Part shown: positions 17,393 to 26,024 of the stretch, piece by piece
Layout: every line of letters starts with the position of its first letter
Numbering within the stretch: position 1 is the stretch's first letter
NCBI RefSeq assembly: GCF_037203705.1
Contig: NZ_JBBCAT010000001.1
Location: 2,453,418 to 2,517,417, forward strand
Source: Prosthecomicrobium sp. N25
GTDB lineage: Bacteria; Pseudomonadota; Alphaproteobacteria; Rhizobiales; Ancalomicrobiaceae
Direction of reading: 5' to 3'
Length of the DNA stretch: 64,000 nt
Made by a program: the position numbers and the translations under genes
Notes under the pieces: model-generated
What the model was told of the DNA's origin: nothing
Database searches by the model: none
The model's input: the letters and a program-made list of their open reading frames with translations, nothing else

Positions 17393-17711
17393 CCACTGGG
17401 ACAGGCGTCGTGGAAGCCGCCCTGCTTCACGGGACCGTCGGGACGACGCGCAATCCACCTTACCTTGCGAATTGTAGACCGTCGCGGCCGCGGATCCTGG
17501 AAGCAGGTCTGGCCAAGGTGCATGCCGCGGCCATCTGGCCCGGGAGGGCCTTGAACCCGGCCCGGGCCGTCTGCCGTCTCGCTTGGTAACCGAGGTGGTC
17601 GGTACCCGAGGTGGTCGTGATGGAGCCGTTCACGCGGTCGGTCCCAAACGTGACCTAGTCGCCCGACCGTCACCTGCTTGAGGAAGGGCGGGGTCGGCGA
17701 AGAGGAACACC
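17393..17711. other. Intergenic stretch without recognised features
   Basis: About 319 bases between the LysR gene (-) and a small plus-strand open frame. It must contain the LysR promoter; I could not identify convincing -35/-10 boxes or an operator. Confidence 0.4.
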
Positions 17712-17813
17712 ATGGTCACGGCATCCATGTCGAGGTTCAGGATCGGCGCGTTCTTGCTCGTTATCTTGCCGGCGGAGTTGTTGATCTTCTTGATCTGCCT
17801 GGAGACGGGCTAG
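17712..17813 (+). CDS. Possible single-span membrane micro-protein
   Basis: 33 aa: a short basic N-terminus (SMSRFRIGAF) followed by one strongly hydrophobic span (LLVILPAELLIFLICL) and a short tail. A GAGGAAC ribosome site sits 5 bases before the ATG. Composition and start context fit a genuine small membrane protein, but no homolog is recognised and the gene stands alone. Confidence 0.4.
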   Translation: MVTASMSRFRIGAFLLVILPAELLIFLICLETG

Positions 17814-18381
17814 GCCTGGGCGGCTACCCTCCGCATGACCTGCCCCGATTTTGCCCTCGCGCAAAACGAGAATCCGTTCTGGTTGTGAGCTGCCCCACAT
17901 CCTTGGGCCGCCCGGCTCGGCCGTCCCCAGCGGGTCTCGGTCAGGGCGGCCCGTGTGCCGCTGACCGTTTTAGAAGCGCGATCGGATAATTTAAGCAACT
18001 CAATGACCTATGCTTGTTAACTGGCGGAGTTAAAGGCCTGCGGACTAGCCTATCCCGACCTTTTGGTAGTCGGTAGCCAAGCCGGCCTAACTCCTGAACG
18101 ACTGTAATCCGAGGAGCGCGGCAATACAGAATTGCCGCGTTATACCCTTGCAGGTAGTCCGATCAGCAGGCTCGTTGGCAATCCGGCCCGCTGCCCTGAA
18201 GGAGCGCTTCCTCTCCCACCGCGTCTTCAACGTCGACGGCTCCGTCAAAGCCCAGAACGACCTCGTCGCGGAGACAAGACGTCTAGCCAGCCTCACTGCC
18301 TGCCCGTACCTCAAACAGGTTTGTACTTCACGAAATTGGTATAAGCTCCTGCGCTGGACACCTCCCCATCGTCGAGGTTGC
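17814..18381. other. Intergenic stretch upstream of the DUF1345 gene
   Basis: About 570 bases. A plus-strand frame is open from 18148 into the DUF1345 gene, but its first 78 codons do not resemble the family and are not counted as coding. The part around 17980-18060 is relatively A+T-rich and may hold a promoter. No other feature was seen. Confidence 0.4.
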
Positions 18382-19068
18382 ATGCGGCAGGCCCAACCTA
18401 CTTCTGTCGAACGCTTCAGACGCCGGGTTGTCGTCATCTGGAACACGCATCCGCGCGTGTTCGTCGCGACCGGGGTGGCCATTGCGGTCTATCTCATGTT
18501 GCCCGCGAGCCTCGACCTCTCCTCTAAGCTTCTGATCGCCTGGAGCATCGGCGGGTCCCTCTACATCGTGACCACTTGGTGGATGATGACAAGCGCCAGC
18601 GTACAGCAGGTGCGCCGCCGCGCGGTGGAGCGGGACGAGCGGGATGGGGTGATCGTCCTGATCATCGTGGCGGCGTCGGTGTCGAGCCTGGCGGCGATCG
18701 TCGCCGAACTCTACGGCCTGAAAAATGAGGCGACCCCCGCCGCCCCATGGCGGCTTGCTCTCGCGAGCCTGACGATATTCATTTCCTGGTTCCTCGTGCA
18801 TACGACGATGGCGTTGCACTACGCTCACGAATACTACGGCGAGGGAAATATGCGCGCAGGCCTGGATTTCCCCGGGGATGAGAAGGATGTGGGCTACTGG
18901 GACTTTCTCTATTTCTCCTTCACTGTCGGCGCCACAGCGCAAACCTCGGATGTCGCAGTGGTCACGCCCGGCATGCGCAAAGTAGTGTTGATGCACGGCA
19001 TCCTGTCGTTCCTCTTCAACACGACCATCCTCGCCCTGCTGATCAACGTAGGCGCCGGAGCCCTGTAG
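18382..19068 (+). CDS. DUF1345 family integral membrane protein
   Basis: 228 aa from the ATG at 18382; the frame opens earlier, but this start gives the normal family length. About six hydrophobic spans are seen. The middle and C-terminal part carries the family's marks: FLVHTTMALHYAHEYYG, then GYWDFLYFSFTVGATAQTSD, resembling an ion-channel-like pore loop, and HGILSFLFNTTILALLINVGAG. The function of DUF1345 is unknown; the pore-loop likeness suggests transport. Single gene, with no partner. Confidence 0.85.
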   Translation: MRQAQPTSVERFRRRVVVIWNTHPRVFVATGVAIAVYLMLPASLDLSSKLLIAWSIGGSLYIVTTWWMMTSASVQQVRRRAVERDERDGVIVLIIVAASVSSLAAIVAELYGLKNEATPAAPWRLALASLTIFISWFLVHTTMALHYAHEYYGEGNMRAGLDFPGDEKDVGYWDFLYFSFTVGATAQTSDVAVVTPGMRKVVLMHGILSFLFNTTILALLINVGAGAL

Positions 19069-19599
19069 CGACCTCCCGCCCGGGCAGACGGCGATTGCGT
19101 CAGGCAGAAGAGGGCATGCGGACCCTGACAGGACCGGGGTCGCATTCGGATCGTCGTCTGACAGCGCGACCACGGTGTGCCGCACAAAGCCATGGTCCTG
19201 GTTGTTACACTCAAAGCGTGCTTTGAAAAGTTGCATAGCCCAGACTGTCTGGAGCTGCCGTTAGTGCTGCACAGGTTGACCTATTGTCATCATGAACGTT
19301 GCGAGTGCAGTCTATCGCGGTATGGTCGAATTGCGCCAGAACAGCTGAGACGGTTCCTCGACCGACCTCCAACCAGGTGACCGTATACCGCCGCAGATGG
19401 CAAGCGAAACCGCCGCGAGTTCTGTTCCGACTGCGGTTGGTAGTGGCCACGCCGCCAGGACAAGGTGACCGACATCGTTCGGCCGGCTTTCCTGGCAGCG
19501 GACCGACCGTACCCAGTCGTGGTCGGACATCGTGGGCAATGACTTGGATTCGTAACGCTTCGCACCGACCTCTCGCCACTTGAGCTAACGCGACCGTCA
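19069..19599. other. Intergenic stretch, possible decayed coding DNA
   Basis: About 530 bases. On the minus strand just below 19236 a frame begins QLFKARFECNNQDHGFVRHT, which looks protein-like for some 35 codons and then loses that character over the DUF1345 gene. It may be the 5' piece of a truncated gene. Nothing else was recognised. Confidence 0.35.
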
Positions 19600-20256
19600 T
19601 CATCGACGGGCTGGCGACCTGTTGCTGTCCACGAGAGATTTGAGATCTGCGACGCGGCCAGTCGCAATCGTTCGCACATGGGCAGTGATTTGTTCGATCG
19701 GCCAATCCCACCAGGCGAGATCGAGGAGATCGGCGATGTCGACATCCGAATGACGGTATCGGACCACACGCGCCGGATTGCCGGCCACGATGGCATAGGG
19801 CGGGACATCTGCGCTGACCACACTCTTGGCGCCTATCACCGCACCATGGCCGACGGACACGCCTGGGAGAATGGTGGCACCGAACCCGATCCAGACGTCA
19901 TGGCCGATCGAGATGTCTCCCCGGTCGGGCCACTCGCTCGGCATCGAAGTCTCCCATCCTCCGCCGAATATCGCGAAGGGATAGGAGGATACCGTTTCAG
20001 TCAGGTGGTTGCCGCCATTGAGGATGAACGTCGCCCCGTCTGCGATGGAGCAGAACCGACCGATGACGAGCTTGTCGCCCACGAACGGGAAGACGTAGAG
20101 GACGTTGCGCTCGAAATCGAGCGGATCGCCGAAGGAGTGGTAGTAGGTGTACTCGCCTACGGCGATCTGCGGGTTCTTTATCAGAGGCTTCAGGAAGACG
20201 ACCGACTCCTGGCCCGAGATCGGGTACAGGCAATGCGGATCAGGGCCGAAAGGCAT
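19600..20256 (-). CDS. Vat/CatB-like hexapeptide-repeat xenobiotic acetyltransferase
   Basis: 218 aa from the ATG at 20256, chosen because [15 protein letters not shown] aligns with the start of Vat-type streptogramin A acetyltransferases (MGPNP...YPI). Family marks follow: [35 protein letters not shown] (the catalytic-type His), then left-handed beta-helix hexapeptides in [19 protein letters not shown], and [14 protein letters not shown] with [11 protein letters not shown] at the end. It should form a trimer acetylating a hydroxyl of a natural product or drug with acetyl-CoA. Whether it confers antibiotic resistance cannot be judged, as the family includes many chromosomal enzymes of unknown substrate. 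No operon partner was seen. Confidence 0.88.
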   Translation of the reverse strand: MPFGPDPHCLYPISGQESVVFLKPLIKNPQIAVGEYTYYHSFGDPLDFERNVLYVFPFVGDKLVIGRFCSIADGATFILNGGNHLTETVSSYPFAIFGGGWETSMPSEWPDRGDISIGHDVWIGFGATILPGVSVGHGAVIGAKSVVSADVPPYAIVAGNPARVVRYRHSDVDIADLLDLAWWDWPIEQITAHVRTIATGRVADLKSLVDSNRSPARR

Positions 20257-20838
20257 CGCGGACCATCCAAGGTTCAGCATTTTCGAGACGGATGAATGCA
20301 GACGATTGACCGCGGCCAGCGGCAATGCTCTGCGAACGCGCTCGTCAATGCTTCATGGATGCATCCTCCCAAGAGCGGCGTAGCTACCACAACTGAAATC
20401 ACGAGCCAAGTCACGCCGTCTGCTCCCTGTGAGCGCCCTCCTTTTTGATAGGCGCCGACCCATCACTCCGGAAAAGTCGGCTTGGCGTTAGCAACCTCGT
20501 CGAGCTGCAGGCGGACGAAGCGGTCGAGGCTCGCCCTTTGACCCTGCGGCTCCCAGCCAACTTCCGCTGCGATCTGCTGGCCGTAGCAGTTCGGCAAGTT
20601 CACGCACTTGTCTCGGACCAAGTGCACGAACGCGGTCAGGATGCGCCGGACATCGTCGCGATCGACCGTCTCATTTGTCGGCGACAGGCCTGGGCTCACA
20701 CATGGGCCGGTTCGTTGGGAGGATGTCGCACCTGGGAACCCGCTTCCGCGCCGAGTCTTTGGACCTATGGCCGGGTCTTTTTTGCCCCTGCTCGAATGAG
20801 AACCATAACTGTCCGGCCTGGCCGGCATACCCAGGGCC
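20257..20838. other. Intergenic stretch with a possible small decayed gene
   Basis: About 580 bases. On the minus strand between roughly 20670 and 20463 a frame encodes ILTAFVHLVRDKCVNLPNCY and ends FVRLQLDEVANAKPTFPE, which has some protein-like character, but there is no good start and no recognised family. It may be the end of a truncated gene. Confidence 0.3.
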
Positions 20839-21327
20839 TCAGGTCCGGGCCCTCGTGATTCTTGCGATGACGGCGTCGAGAGAAGCCCGACCGGGCCCGT
20901 ACTTCAGGACGAAGAGCTGACACACCGCCCAAAGTCCATGCACCGCGTAGGCGTCCGGGTAGACGAAGATCTCGATCACCAGCGTCATGCCCAGCAGAAC
21001 CAGGGCTGCGAAGCGGCTGGCCAGTCCGAGCACGAGCAGGACCGGCATGACATGCTCGGTGACGAGCGCCAAATGGGCGGCGATCCCCGGGTCGATCAGC
21101 GGCAGCCGATACTCTTCGCGGAACAGGTAGACCGCCGAGTCCGACAGGGTGAGCCAAGTTCCGTCCTCGACCTTGGTGCGGGCCGAGGACCAGAAAACCG
21201 AGGCAACCGAGATCCGCGCCACCAGGGCGATCAGCGAGTCCGGTATCAGCGTGCCGCCGGCGCGGACGAGGTCGGCGGCGCGGCGGGCGAGGGGGGCGGG
21301 GGGTGTGTGCAGGGCGAGCAGGCTCAT
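20839..21327 (-). CDS. DoxX-family membrane protein of the bufferin operon
   Basis: 162 aa from the ATG at 21327 (GAGGAGA ribosome site). Four hydrophobic spans with ARISVASVFWSSARTKVEDG, LLVLGLASRFAALVLLGMTL and HGLWAVCQLFVLKYGPGRAS, matching DoxX/DUF417-type quinone-associated proteins. It follows bufC by 10 bases, and DoxX genes are commonly the fourth member of DUF692/bufferin operons. Its role there is not settled; an inner-membrane redox function supporting peptide maturation or export is plausible. Confidence 0.85.
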   Translation of the reverse strand: MSLLALHTPPAPLARRAADLVRAGGTLIPDSLIALVARISVASVFWSSARTKVEDGTWLTLSDSAVYLFREEYRLPLIDPGIAAHLALVTEHVMPVLLVLGLASRFAALVLLGMTLVIEIFVYPDAYAVHGLWAVCQLFVLKYGPGRASLDAVIARITRART

Positions 21328-21337
21328 GGTGGTCTCC

Positions 21338-22093
21338 TCAGGCGTCCAGGGACAGCGCGGCACCCGCGCGGATCAGGGTGGCGACCGCGGCCGGCGGGTC
21401 GAACCGGGGATCGACGGCGAGGCCGGCTTCCAGGGCGCGGGCGAGAGGCTCCCCGCGCTGCAGGAGATCGAGGAAGACGGCCTCCCCGGTACCCAGGCAC
21501 TCGACGCGCACGGCGAGGCGGGGCCGCGTGACGAGCGCCGCCTCGGGCATCCAGTCTTGGAGGCTCGCTGGTTCGCCGACGCCCTCCTGCATCGACCAGA
21601 TCGTCACGATAGGGTGACGGGATCGCACCAGGCGGGCCGCCGGGTGCATCCGCACCCGGACCGCGTCGAGACGGTCCGGCGGGACCGCGAGCGCCTCCGG
21701 GCCGGCGGGACGGGCGTCGGCAGCATGGTAGGCCTCGCCTCGCGCCCATTCGAGCCGCATCAGGTCGCCCAGATACGGGACGGGATCGGCCGGCGGGAAG
21801 CCGTCGACGAAGGCCGGGAAATCCGCTCCATAGGCAAAGAGCATCGGCGTGTGCGGCGGGAAGGCGCGCACGTAGAGGCACGCCATCGCCCGGAAGAACC
21901 TATCCCCGAGGATCCGGGCGGCGACGGGATAGCGGGCGGCGAGCGCGTTCACGAGGCCGCCGACCACGTTGTTGCGGTACACGGCGAAGCGCGCTTCGGC
22001 TTCGTCGGCTGCGGTCGCCGCCGAGCGCACGGGGCAGGGTAGGCCCGGGTCCAGGAGTGCGGCCGCGAAGCGGTCGTGGGCGGAGGGCATCAT
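21338..22093 (-). CDS. bufC: BufC/HvfC-type partner protein of the MNIO enzyme
   Basis: 251 aa. The N-terminal domain (RFAAALLDPGLPCPV ... RFAVYRNNVVGGLVNALAARYP ... RFFRAMACLYVRAFPP) is the HvfC/BufC N-terminal (DUF2063) domain, and the C-terminal half is the weaker domain found in longer members. In characterised bufferin systems this protein binds the precursor peptide leader and assists the DUF692 oxidase in modifying cysteines. It is 15 bases downstream of bufB and 10 bases upstream of the DoxX gene, so it is in one operon. Confidence 0.9.
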   Translation of the reverse strand: MMPSAHDRFAAALLDPGLPCPVRSAATAADEAEARFAVYRNNVVGGLVNALAARYPVAARILGDRFFRAMACLYVRAFPPHTPMLFAYGADFPAFVDGFPPADPVPYLGDLMRLEWARGEAYHAADARPAGPEALAVPPDRLDAVRVRMHPAARLVRSRHPIVTIWSMQEGVGEPASLQDWMPEAALVTRPRLAVRVECLGTGEAVFLDLLQRGEPLARALEAGLAVDPRFDPPAAVATLIRAGAALSLDA

Positions 22094-22108
22094 GGCCGGC
22101 CTCCTTCC

Positions 22109-22984
22109 TCAGGCGGCGAGCCCGACGCTCGCGCGAGCCATCACGGCTTCGGCGAGGGCGGCTTCGGCGGCGAGCACGCGCCAGGGCGGCACGTCGTTAT
22201 CCCATTCGATCAGGGTCGGGCAGGGCCCGATCCGGCGGATGGTGTCGAAATAGAGGGCCCAGACCCCGTCGCCGACCGGGCGGTCGTGCGTGTCGATCGC
22301 CAGGCGGGCTCCCGTCGGCAGCGTCTCTGTCGCGTGGCCGGCGAGGTGGATCTCCGCGACGTGGGCGACGGGTAAGCGCGCCAGGTAGGATTCCGGCCGG
22401 AAGCCGTGGTTGGTCGCCGAGACGACCACGTTGTTGACGTCGAGCAGGAGTCCGCAGCCCGTAGCCCGGGCGACTTCGCCGAGAAACTCGGTCTCGGGGA
22501 TCAGGCTCTCCGGAAACACGATCACGGTCGCGGGGTTCTCCAGCAGCATTCGCCGGCCGAGCCGCTCCTGCACCTGGTCGACGTGGTCGATAACGCGCGC
22601 CAGGGTCGCCTTCGTATAGGGCAGGGGCAGGAGGTCGTTGAGGTACGCGTCGCCGTGGCTCGACCAGGCGAGATGCTCGGAGAACATCTCCGGCTGATAG
22701 AGGTCGACCAGTCGCGCCAGCCTGGCGAGATGGTCCTCGTCGAGACGCCCGGGACCTCCGATGGACAGCCCGACCCCATGCAGCGACAGGGGATAGCGGT
22801 CCCGGATCTCACGGAGCGCGGCGTGGGGCGCTCCCCCGGCGCCCATGTAGTTCTCGGCATGAACCTCGAAAAAGCCGATGTCCGGCTCCCGGTCGAGGAT
22901 CTCGTCGAAATGCTCGGCCTTGAGGCCGACGCCGGCACGGTTGGGCAGCCCGGACCAGCTGCCCTGGCACGATGGAGACGGCAT
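22109..22984 (-). CDS. bufB: MNIO-family (DUF692) iron oxidative enzyme BufB
   Basis: 291 aa, normal for the family. The TIM-barrel motifs are all present: [13 protein letters not shown] at the start, [69 protein letters not shown] and [10 protein letters not shown], supplying the His/Asp/Glu iron ligands of multinuclear non-heme iron-dependent oxidative enzymes. It should convert cysteines of the BufA peptide to oxidised heterocycles (thiooxazole in the studied cases). It lies between the precursor gene and bufC, with a 67-base gap to bufA that contains a hairpin. Confidence 0.93.
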   Translation of the reverse strand: MPSPSCQGSWSGLPNRAGVGLKAEHFDEILDREPDIGFFEVHAENYMGAGGAPHAALREIRDRYPLSLHGVGLSIGGPGRLDEDHLARLARLVDLYQPEMFSEHLAWSSHGDAYLNDLLPLPYTKATLARVIDHVDQVQERLGRRMLLENPATVIVFPESLIPETEFLGEVARATGCGLLLDVNNVVVSATNHGFRPESYLARLPVAHVAEIHLAGHATETLPTGARLAIDTHDRPVGDGVWALYFDTIRRIGPCPTLIEWDNDVPPWRVLAAEAALAEAVMARASVGLAA

Positions 22985-23009
22985 AGCGCTTCTCCCGATG
23001 GTGGGATGG

Positions 23010-23040
23010 GGAGCCGGACCCGGCGGTGCGCGCCGGCTCC
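23010..23040 (-). terminator. Intergenic hairpin between bufA and bufB
   Basis: GGAGCCGG at 23010-23017 pairs perfectly with CCGGCTCC at 23033-23040 (8-bp G+C stem, 15-base loop), starting 11 bases after bufA ends. No U-tract follows in the direction of transcription, so it is more likely an attenuator or mRNA-stabilising element that gives the precursor peptide more expression than the enzymes. Confidence 0.45.
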
Positions 23041-23050
23041 GGCAAGGCCT

Positions 23051-23338
23051 TCAGGCAGGACGCTTGACCGGGTCGAGGGACCCGGGTCCGAACGGAGTCG
23101 AGAGCGAGACGCAGGTGCCCTTGGGCACGAGCTTCCAGGCGTTGCCCTGGTAGTCGACCTTCGAGGTGCCGGCGCAGGTCGTGCCCGGCCCGGCGGCGCA
23201 GTCGTTCTTGCCCGCCAGGGAGACGCCGTAGCACTTCTCCTTGGAGGCGTCGTCGGCCCGGGCGGGGCCGGCGAGGAGCGTGGCGGCGCCCGCGAAGGCA
23301 GCCGCGAGGGCGACGGAGGTGGCGATCTTGGTGCTCAT
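23051..23338 (-). CDS. bufA: Bufferin-type RiPP precursor BufA (DUF2282-like)
   Basis: 95 aa. A Sec-type signal peptide is evident ([20 protein letters not shown] then LAGPARA, cleavage likely after Ala28). The mature part is small and has exactly four cysteines (Cys36, Cys47, Cys55, Cys76) in the pattern [24 protein letters not shown] and VPKGTCVSL, which matches BufA1-type bufferins. After cysteine modification by BufB/BufC it would be exported to the periplasm to bind excess copper. It is the first gene of the operon bufA-bufB-bufC-DoxX and is divergent from a LysR gene; an OxyR-type motif lies 127 bases upstream. Confidence 0.92.
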   Translation of the reverse strand: MSTKIATSVALAAAFAGAATLLAGPARADDASKEKCYGVSLAGKNDCAAGPGTTCAGTSKVDYQGNAWKLVPKGTCVSLSTPFGPGSLDPVKRPA

Positions 23339-23464
23339 GGTCGAGATCCGTGGTTGGCGGTGGAAGCGGCGTCCTCGGCTTGCAGGCCATGCGGATCGCC
23401 GCCGACGCCCTGGATCATGCCGGCCGGATCGGCCCCACTGAAATGCCGATAAGCTGCCAATTCC

Positions 23465-23479
23465 ATAGGGGACTGCTAT
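23465..23479. promoter_or_regulatory. OxyR-type site, ATAG-N7-CTAT (copy 1)
   Basis: ATAG at 23465 and CTAT at 23476 with a 7-base spacer; the repeat extends to CCATAG...CTATGG. It lies between bufA (-) and the LysR gene (+). Twenty-two bases upstream the elements are degenerate (ATGC at 23443, CTGC at 23454), so a weak four-element OxyR-like array is possible. Confidence 0.6.
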
Positions 23480-23530
23480 GGTGCCGTCCTGCGAAGTCCG
23501 AGTATCTGATCGCGGCGGGAGGGGGTTCCC

Positions 23531-24421
23531 GTGGAGATGCATCAGATCCGCTATTTCCTGGCAGTCTGCCGCACGCTGAACTTCACGCGCGCGGCGGAGA
23601 GCTGCCATGTCGCCCAGCCGTCCCTGACCCGCGCCATCAAGCTCCTGGAAGCGGAACTCGGCGGCGACCTTTTCCGGCGCGAGCGCAACCTCACCCACCT
23701 GACCGACTTCGGCCAGCGCATGCTCCCGCTCCTGCGCCAGTGCTACGACAGCGCAGCAGCCGCCAAGACGCTCGCCACGTCGATGCGCACCGGTGTTTCC
23801 GCCACGCTGGCCCTCGGTCTCTCGCACACGGTGAGCATGGCCCTGCTGGTAGAGCCCCTGGCGGAGCTGACGCGGGTCTTCCCCGGCCTCGACCTGCGCT
23901 TCGTCCGCGGGACGGCGCCGGAACTGGCCGAAAGCCTCAAGAAGGGTGACGTGGCGCTGGCGATCGCCGGCCCGCTCGGTGAGACCTGGGAGCGGCTCGA
24001 CCGCTGGCCTCTCTTCGACGACGCCTTTCGGGTCGTGGTCGGCCCGGGGCACCGGCTCGCCGGCTCGCCGTCTGCGAGGCTGGAGGATCTCGCGGCCGAG
24101 CGGCTGCTCGCCCGGTCCTACTGCGAGTCCATGGCCGACTTGGACGCCTGCCTGCGCGACCGCGAGATCGACTGGGCCCGCCGCCACGAGGTCGTCTCGG
24201 ACCCGGATCTCCTCCAGCTCGTGCGCGCCGGCCTGGGCATCGCCATCCTGCCCGAAAGCGCCGCACCGCGGGATCTCGATCCGGTGCCGATCGACGGGCT
24301 CGACCTGCGCCGCTCCGTGGCGCTCTATGGCGTCGCCGGCCGCGAACGCTCCCCGCCCGCTACCGCCCTCCTGAAGCTCCTCCGCGCCCGTGACTGGGAG
24401 ACCGCGCTGGCGGCGGCCTGA
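23531..24421 (+). CDS. LysR-family regulator with OxyR-like cysteine pair
   Basis: 296 aa from the GTG at 23531 (GGGAGGGGG upstream; an ATG two codons later is also possible). The winged helix has [20 protein letters not shown] and [19 protein letters not shown]. The effector domain includes [16 protein letters not shown]: Cys198 and Cys207 are nine residues apart and fall at nearly the same positions as the redox-active Cys199/Cys208 of E. coli OxyR. Further extra cysteines occur (Cys13, Cys25, Cys71). It is divergent from the bufferin operon and near a site of the OxyR motif type, so a peroxide- or oxidant-responsive regulator is inferred. Annotation as OxyR itself is not certain. Confidence 0.85.
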   Translation: MEMHQIRYFLAVCRTLNFTRAAESCHVAQPSLTRAIKLLEAELGGDLFRRERNLTHLTDFGQRMLPLLRQCYDSAAAAKTLATSMRTGVSATLALGLSHTVSMALLVEPLAELTRVFPGLDLRFVRGTAPELAESLKKGDVALAIAGPLGETWERLDRWPLFDDAFRVVVGPGHRLAGSPSARLEDLAAERLLARSYCESMADLDACLRDREIDWARRHEVVSDPDLLQLVRAGLGIAILPESAAPRDLDPVPIDGLDLRRSVALYGVAGRERSPPATALLKLLRARDWETALAAA

Positions 24422-24430
24422 GTCCGGAGT

Positions 24431-25126
24431 TCAGGCGAGGGCGGCCAGGATGGCGTCCAGGTCCATGCGGTTGCGGAAGTCCGGATCGACGAAGCGGGCC
24501 CGCACGAGCCCGTCGCCGCCGACCACGAAGGTCGCCGGCAGGGGCAGCAGCCAGGCCGCGTTGCCCTGGAACAAGTCCAGCGACCAGCCCCGCCCCGCCA
24601 TGAGCGCGCGCAAGCCGTCCCCGACCCACATGGCGAGGCCGAGGGAGAGCGCATAGGCGTTGTCGAGGTCGGTGAGCACCACGATCCGGTCCCCGAACCG
24701 CGCCTGCAGCGGCGCCGTGTAGGTCTGGTGTTCGGGCATGATCGACACGATGCGCGCGCCCAGGGCGGCGAGCGACCGCTGCGCGGCCGCCAGCGCCTCG
24801 AGTTCCAGGGCACAGAACGGGCACCAGTGGCCGCGGTTGAAGCTGATGACGGCGGGGCCCTCCGCCAGCACGGCCTCGAGGCTGACCATCGAACCGGCCG
24901 GGTCCGTGAGCAGGAATGGCGGCATCCGGTCGCCCGGACCGGGGGCTTGGCTGCCCGCCTCCCCGGCGGCGAGACGCCTGACAAGCTGGTCGTACTCGGC
25001 GACGAACGGGGAGTTCAGCCGCCGCATAGCTGATGAATAGGCAGCGAGCCGCTCGCGGAGGGGCACCTCCATGGCGAAGATTTCCGCCAAGGCCTCCGGC
25101 AGGGTCGACGCGACGGTCCGGGTCAT
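24431..25126 (-). CDS. Peroxiredoxin-like (AhpC/TSA, redoxin) family protein, copy 2
   Basis: 231 aa. A 60-residue helical N-terminal extension precedes a thioredoxin-fold domain with PGDRMPPFLLTDPAGSMVSL, then ISFNRGHWCPFCALELEAL, where WCPFC supplies a CxxC pair, and VSIMPEHQ. The C-terminal part has LPLPATFVVGGDGLVRARFV. Expected to reduce peroxides or act as a thiol oxidoreductase in the cytoplasm. ATG overlaps the stop of its upstream paralog (ATGA), so the two are translated from one mRNA. It arose by tandem duplication. Confidence 0.9.
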   Translation of the reverse strand: MTRTVASTLPEALAEIFAMEVPLRERLAAYSSAMRRLNSPFVAEYDQLVRRLAAGEAGSQAPGPGDRMPPFLLTDPAGSMVSLEAVLAEGPAVISFNRGHWCPFCALELEALAAAQRSLAALGARIVSIMPEHQTYTAPLQARFGDRIVVLTDLDNAYALSLGLAMWVGDGLRALMAGRGWSLDLFQGNAAWLLPLPATFVVGGDGLVRARFVDPDFRNRMDLDAILAALA

Positions 25127-25827
25127 GCCGACCGGCCCGCCGCCAGCGCAGCCACGATCTCGGACAGCTCCATCCGCATGCGGAAGTCGGCTTCGACTCG
25201 TCGGGCCAGGACACGCCCGTCCGGGCCGACCACGAAGGTCGCCGGGACGGGCACGACCCAGCCGTCCGAGCCGTGCACCGCCGCGAGGTCGAGCCCCTGG
25301 CCGAGCATGAGCCCCTTCAGCCCTTCGCCGAGCCACATGCCGAGCCCCAGGGAGAGCGCGTAGGCGCAATCGACGTCGGTGAGAACCGAGAGCCGCCCGG
25401 TCACGGCGGCCGGAAGACGGCCCGCGAAGGCCTGGCGGTCCGGCATGATCGAGACGACCCGGGCCCCGAGGGCCGCGAGATCGCGATGGGCCTCCGCCAG
25501 CGCCGTGAGCTCGATGCGGCAGAAGGGGCACCAGTGGCCGCGGTTGAAGCTGACGACGACCGGCCCCGTGCGGTTGAGGTCGCCCAGCGAGACGAGCCGC
25601 CCCGACCGGTCTGGGAGGAGGAAGTCGGGCATGGGGTCGCCGACCTCCGGGGCCGCCTCGCCGACCTCACCCGCCCGCAGCCGGTCGACGAGCTCCTGGC
25701 CCGCCGACACGAAGGGGGACCCGGCCTCGGTCTGGCGCTCGACATAGAGGGCGAGCCGGCGCCAGAGCGGCGCGTCCAGAGCGCAGATTTCGGCCAGCGC
25801 ATCGGCCAGGCTGGGGGTCCTTGTCAC
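25123..25827 (-). CDS. Peroxiredoxin-like (AhpC/TSA, redoxin) family protein, copy 1
   Basis: 234 aa from the GTG at 25827, chosen because VTRTPSLADALAEI aligns with the start of the downstream paralog (MTRTVASTLPEALAEI); a GTG three codons earlier is also open. Same architecture: helical N-terminus, then GDPMPDFLLPDRSGRLVSL, SFNRGHWCPFCRIELTAL with the CxxC pair, VSIMPDRQ, and a C-terminal VPVPATFVVGPDGRVLARRV. It heads a two-gene operon divergent from the NDH-2 gene; an OxyR-type site lies 70 bases upstream of its start. Confidence 0.88.
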   Translation of the reverse strand: MTRTPSLADALAEICALDAPLWRRLALYVERQTEAGSPFVSAGQELVDRLRAGEVGEAAPEVGDPMPDFLLPDRSGRLVSLGDLNRTGPVVVSFNRGHWCPFCRIELTALAEAHRDLAALGARVVSIMPDRQAFAGRLPAAVTGRLSVLTDVDCAYALSLGLGMWLGEGLKGLMLGQGLDLAAVHGSDGWVVPVPATFVVGPDGRVLARRVEADFRMRMELSEIVAALAAGRSA

Positions 25828-25896
25828 ATCGAGCACCGGACGCGCCGGAGAGGCGCTTGTCGAGACCAGAATGCACGCTTCCGACGGCCGCCGCCA

Positions 25897-25911
25897 ATAG
25901 CCGTCCTCTAT
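25897..25911. promoter_or_regulatory. OxyR-type site, ATAG-N7-CTAT (copy 2)
   Basis: ATAG at 25897 and CTAT at 25908 with a 7-base spacer, in the 197-base region between the peroxiredoxin-like pair (-) and the NDH-2 operon (+). No second pair of elements is seen at the 22-base distance. Confidence 0.55.
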
Positions 25912-26024
25912 CGAAACCGGAGAAGGCCGGCATTTCTCTTTCGATCCGCGCGCCCGTCGACTGGGGGGCGAAGGCGGCCGCCGGGACAGTCCCCGCAGGC
26001 CCGAGCCGATCGGAGGACCCAGTC

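Noticed and set aside
18328-19236. Minus-strand 302-codon frame opposite the DUF1345 gene
   Set aside because: Only the first 35 codons look protein-like; the rest is antisense to a supported membrane protein.
23531-24421. Naming the LysR gene oxyR
   Set aside because: The cysteine pair and nearby motif are suggestive, but overall sequence was not comparable in detail and LysR proteins share the general motif type.
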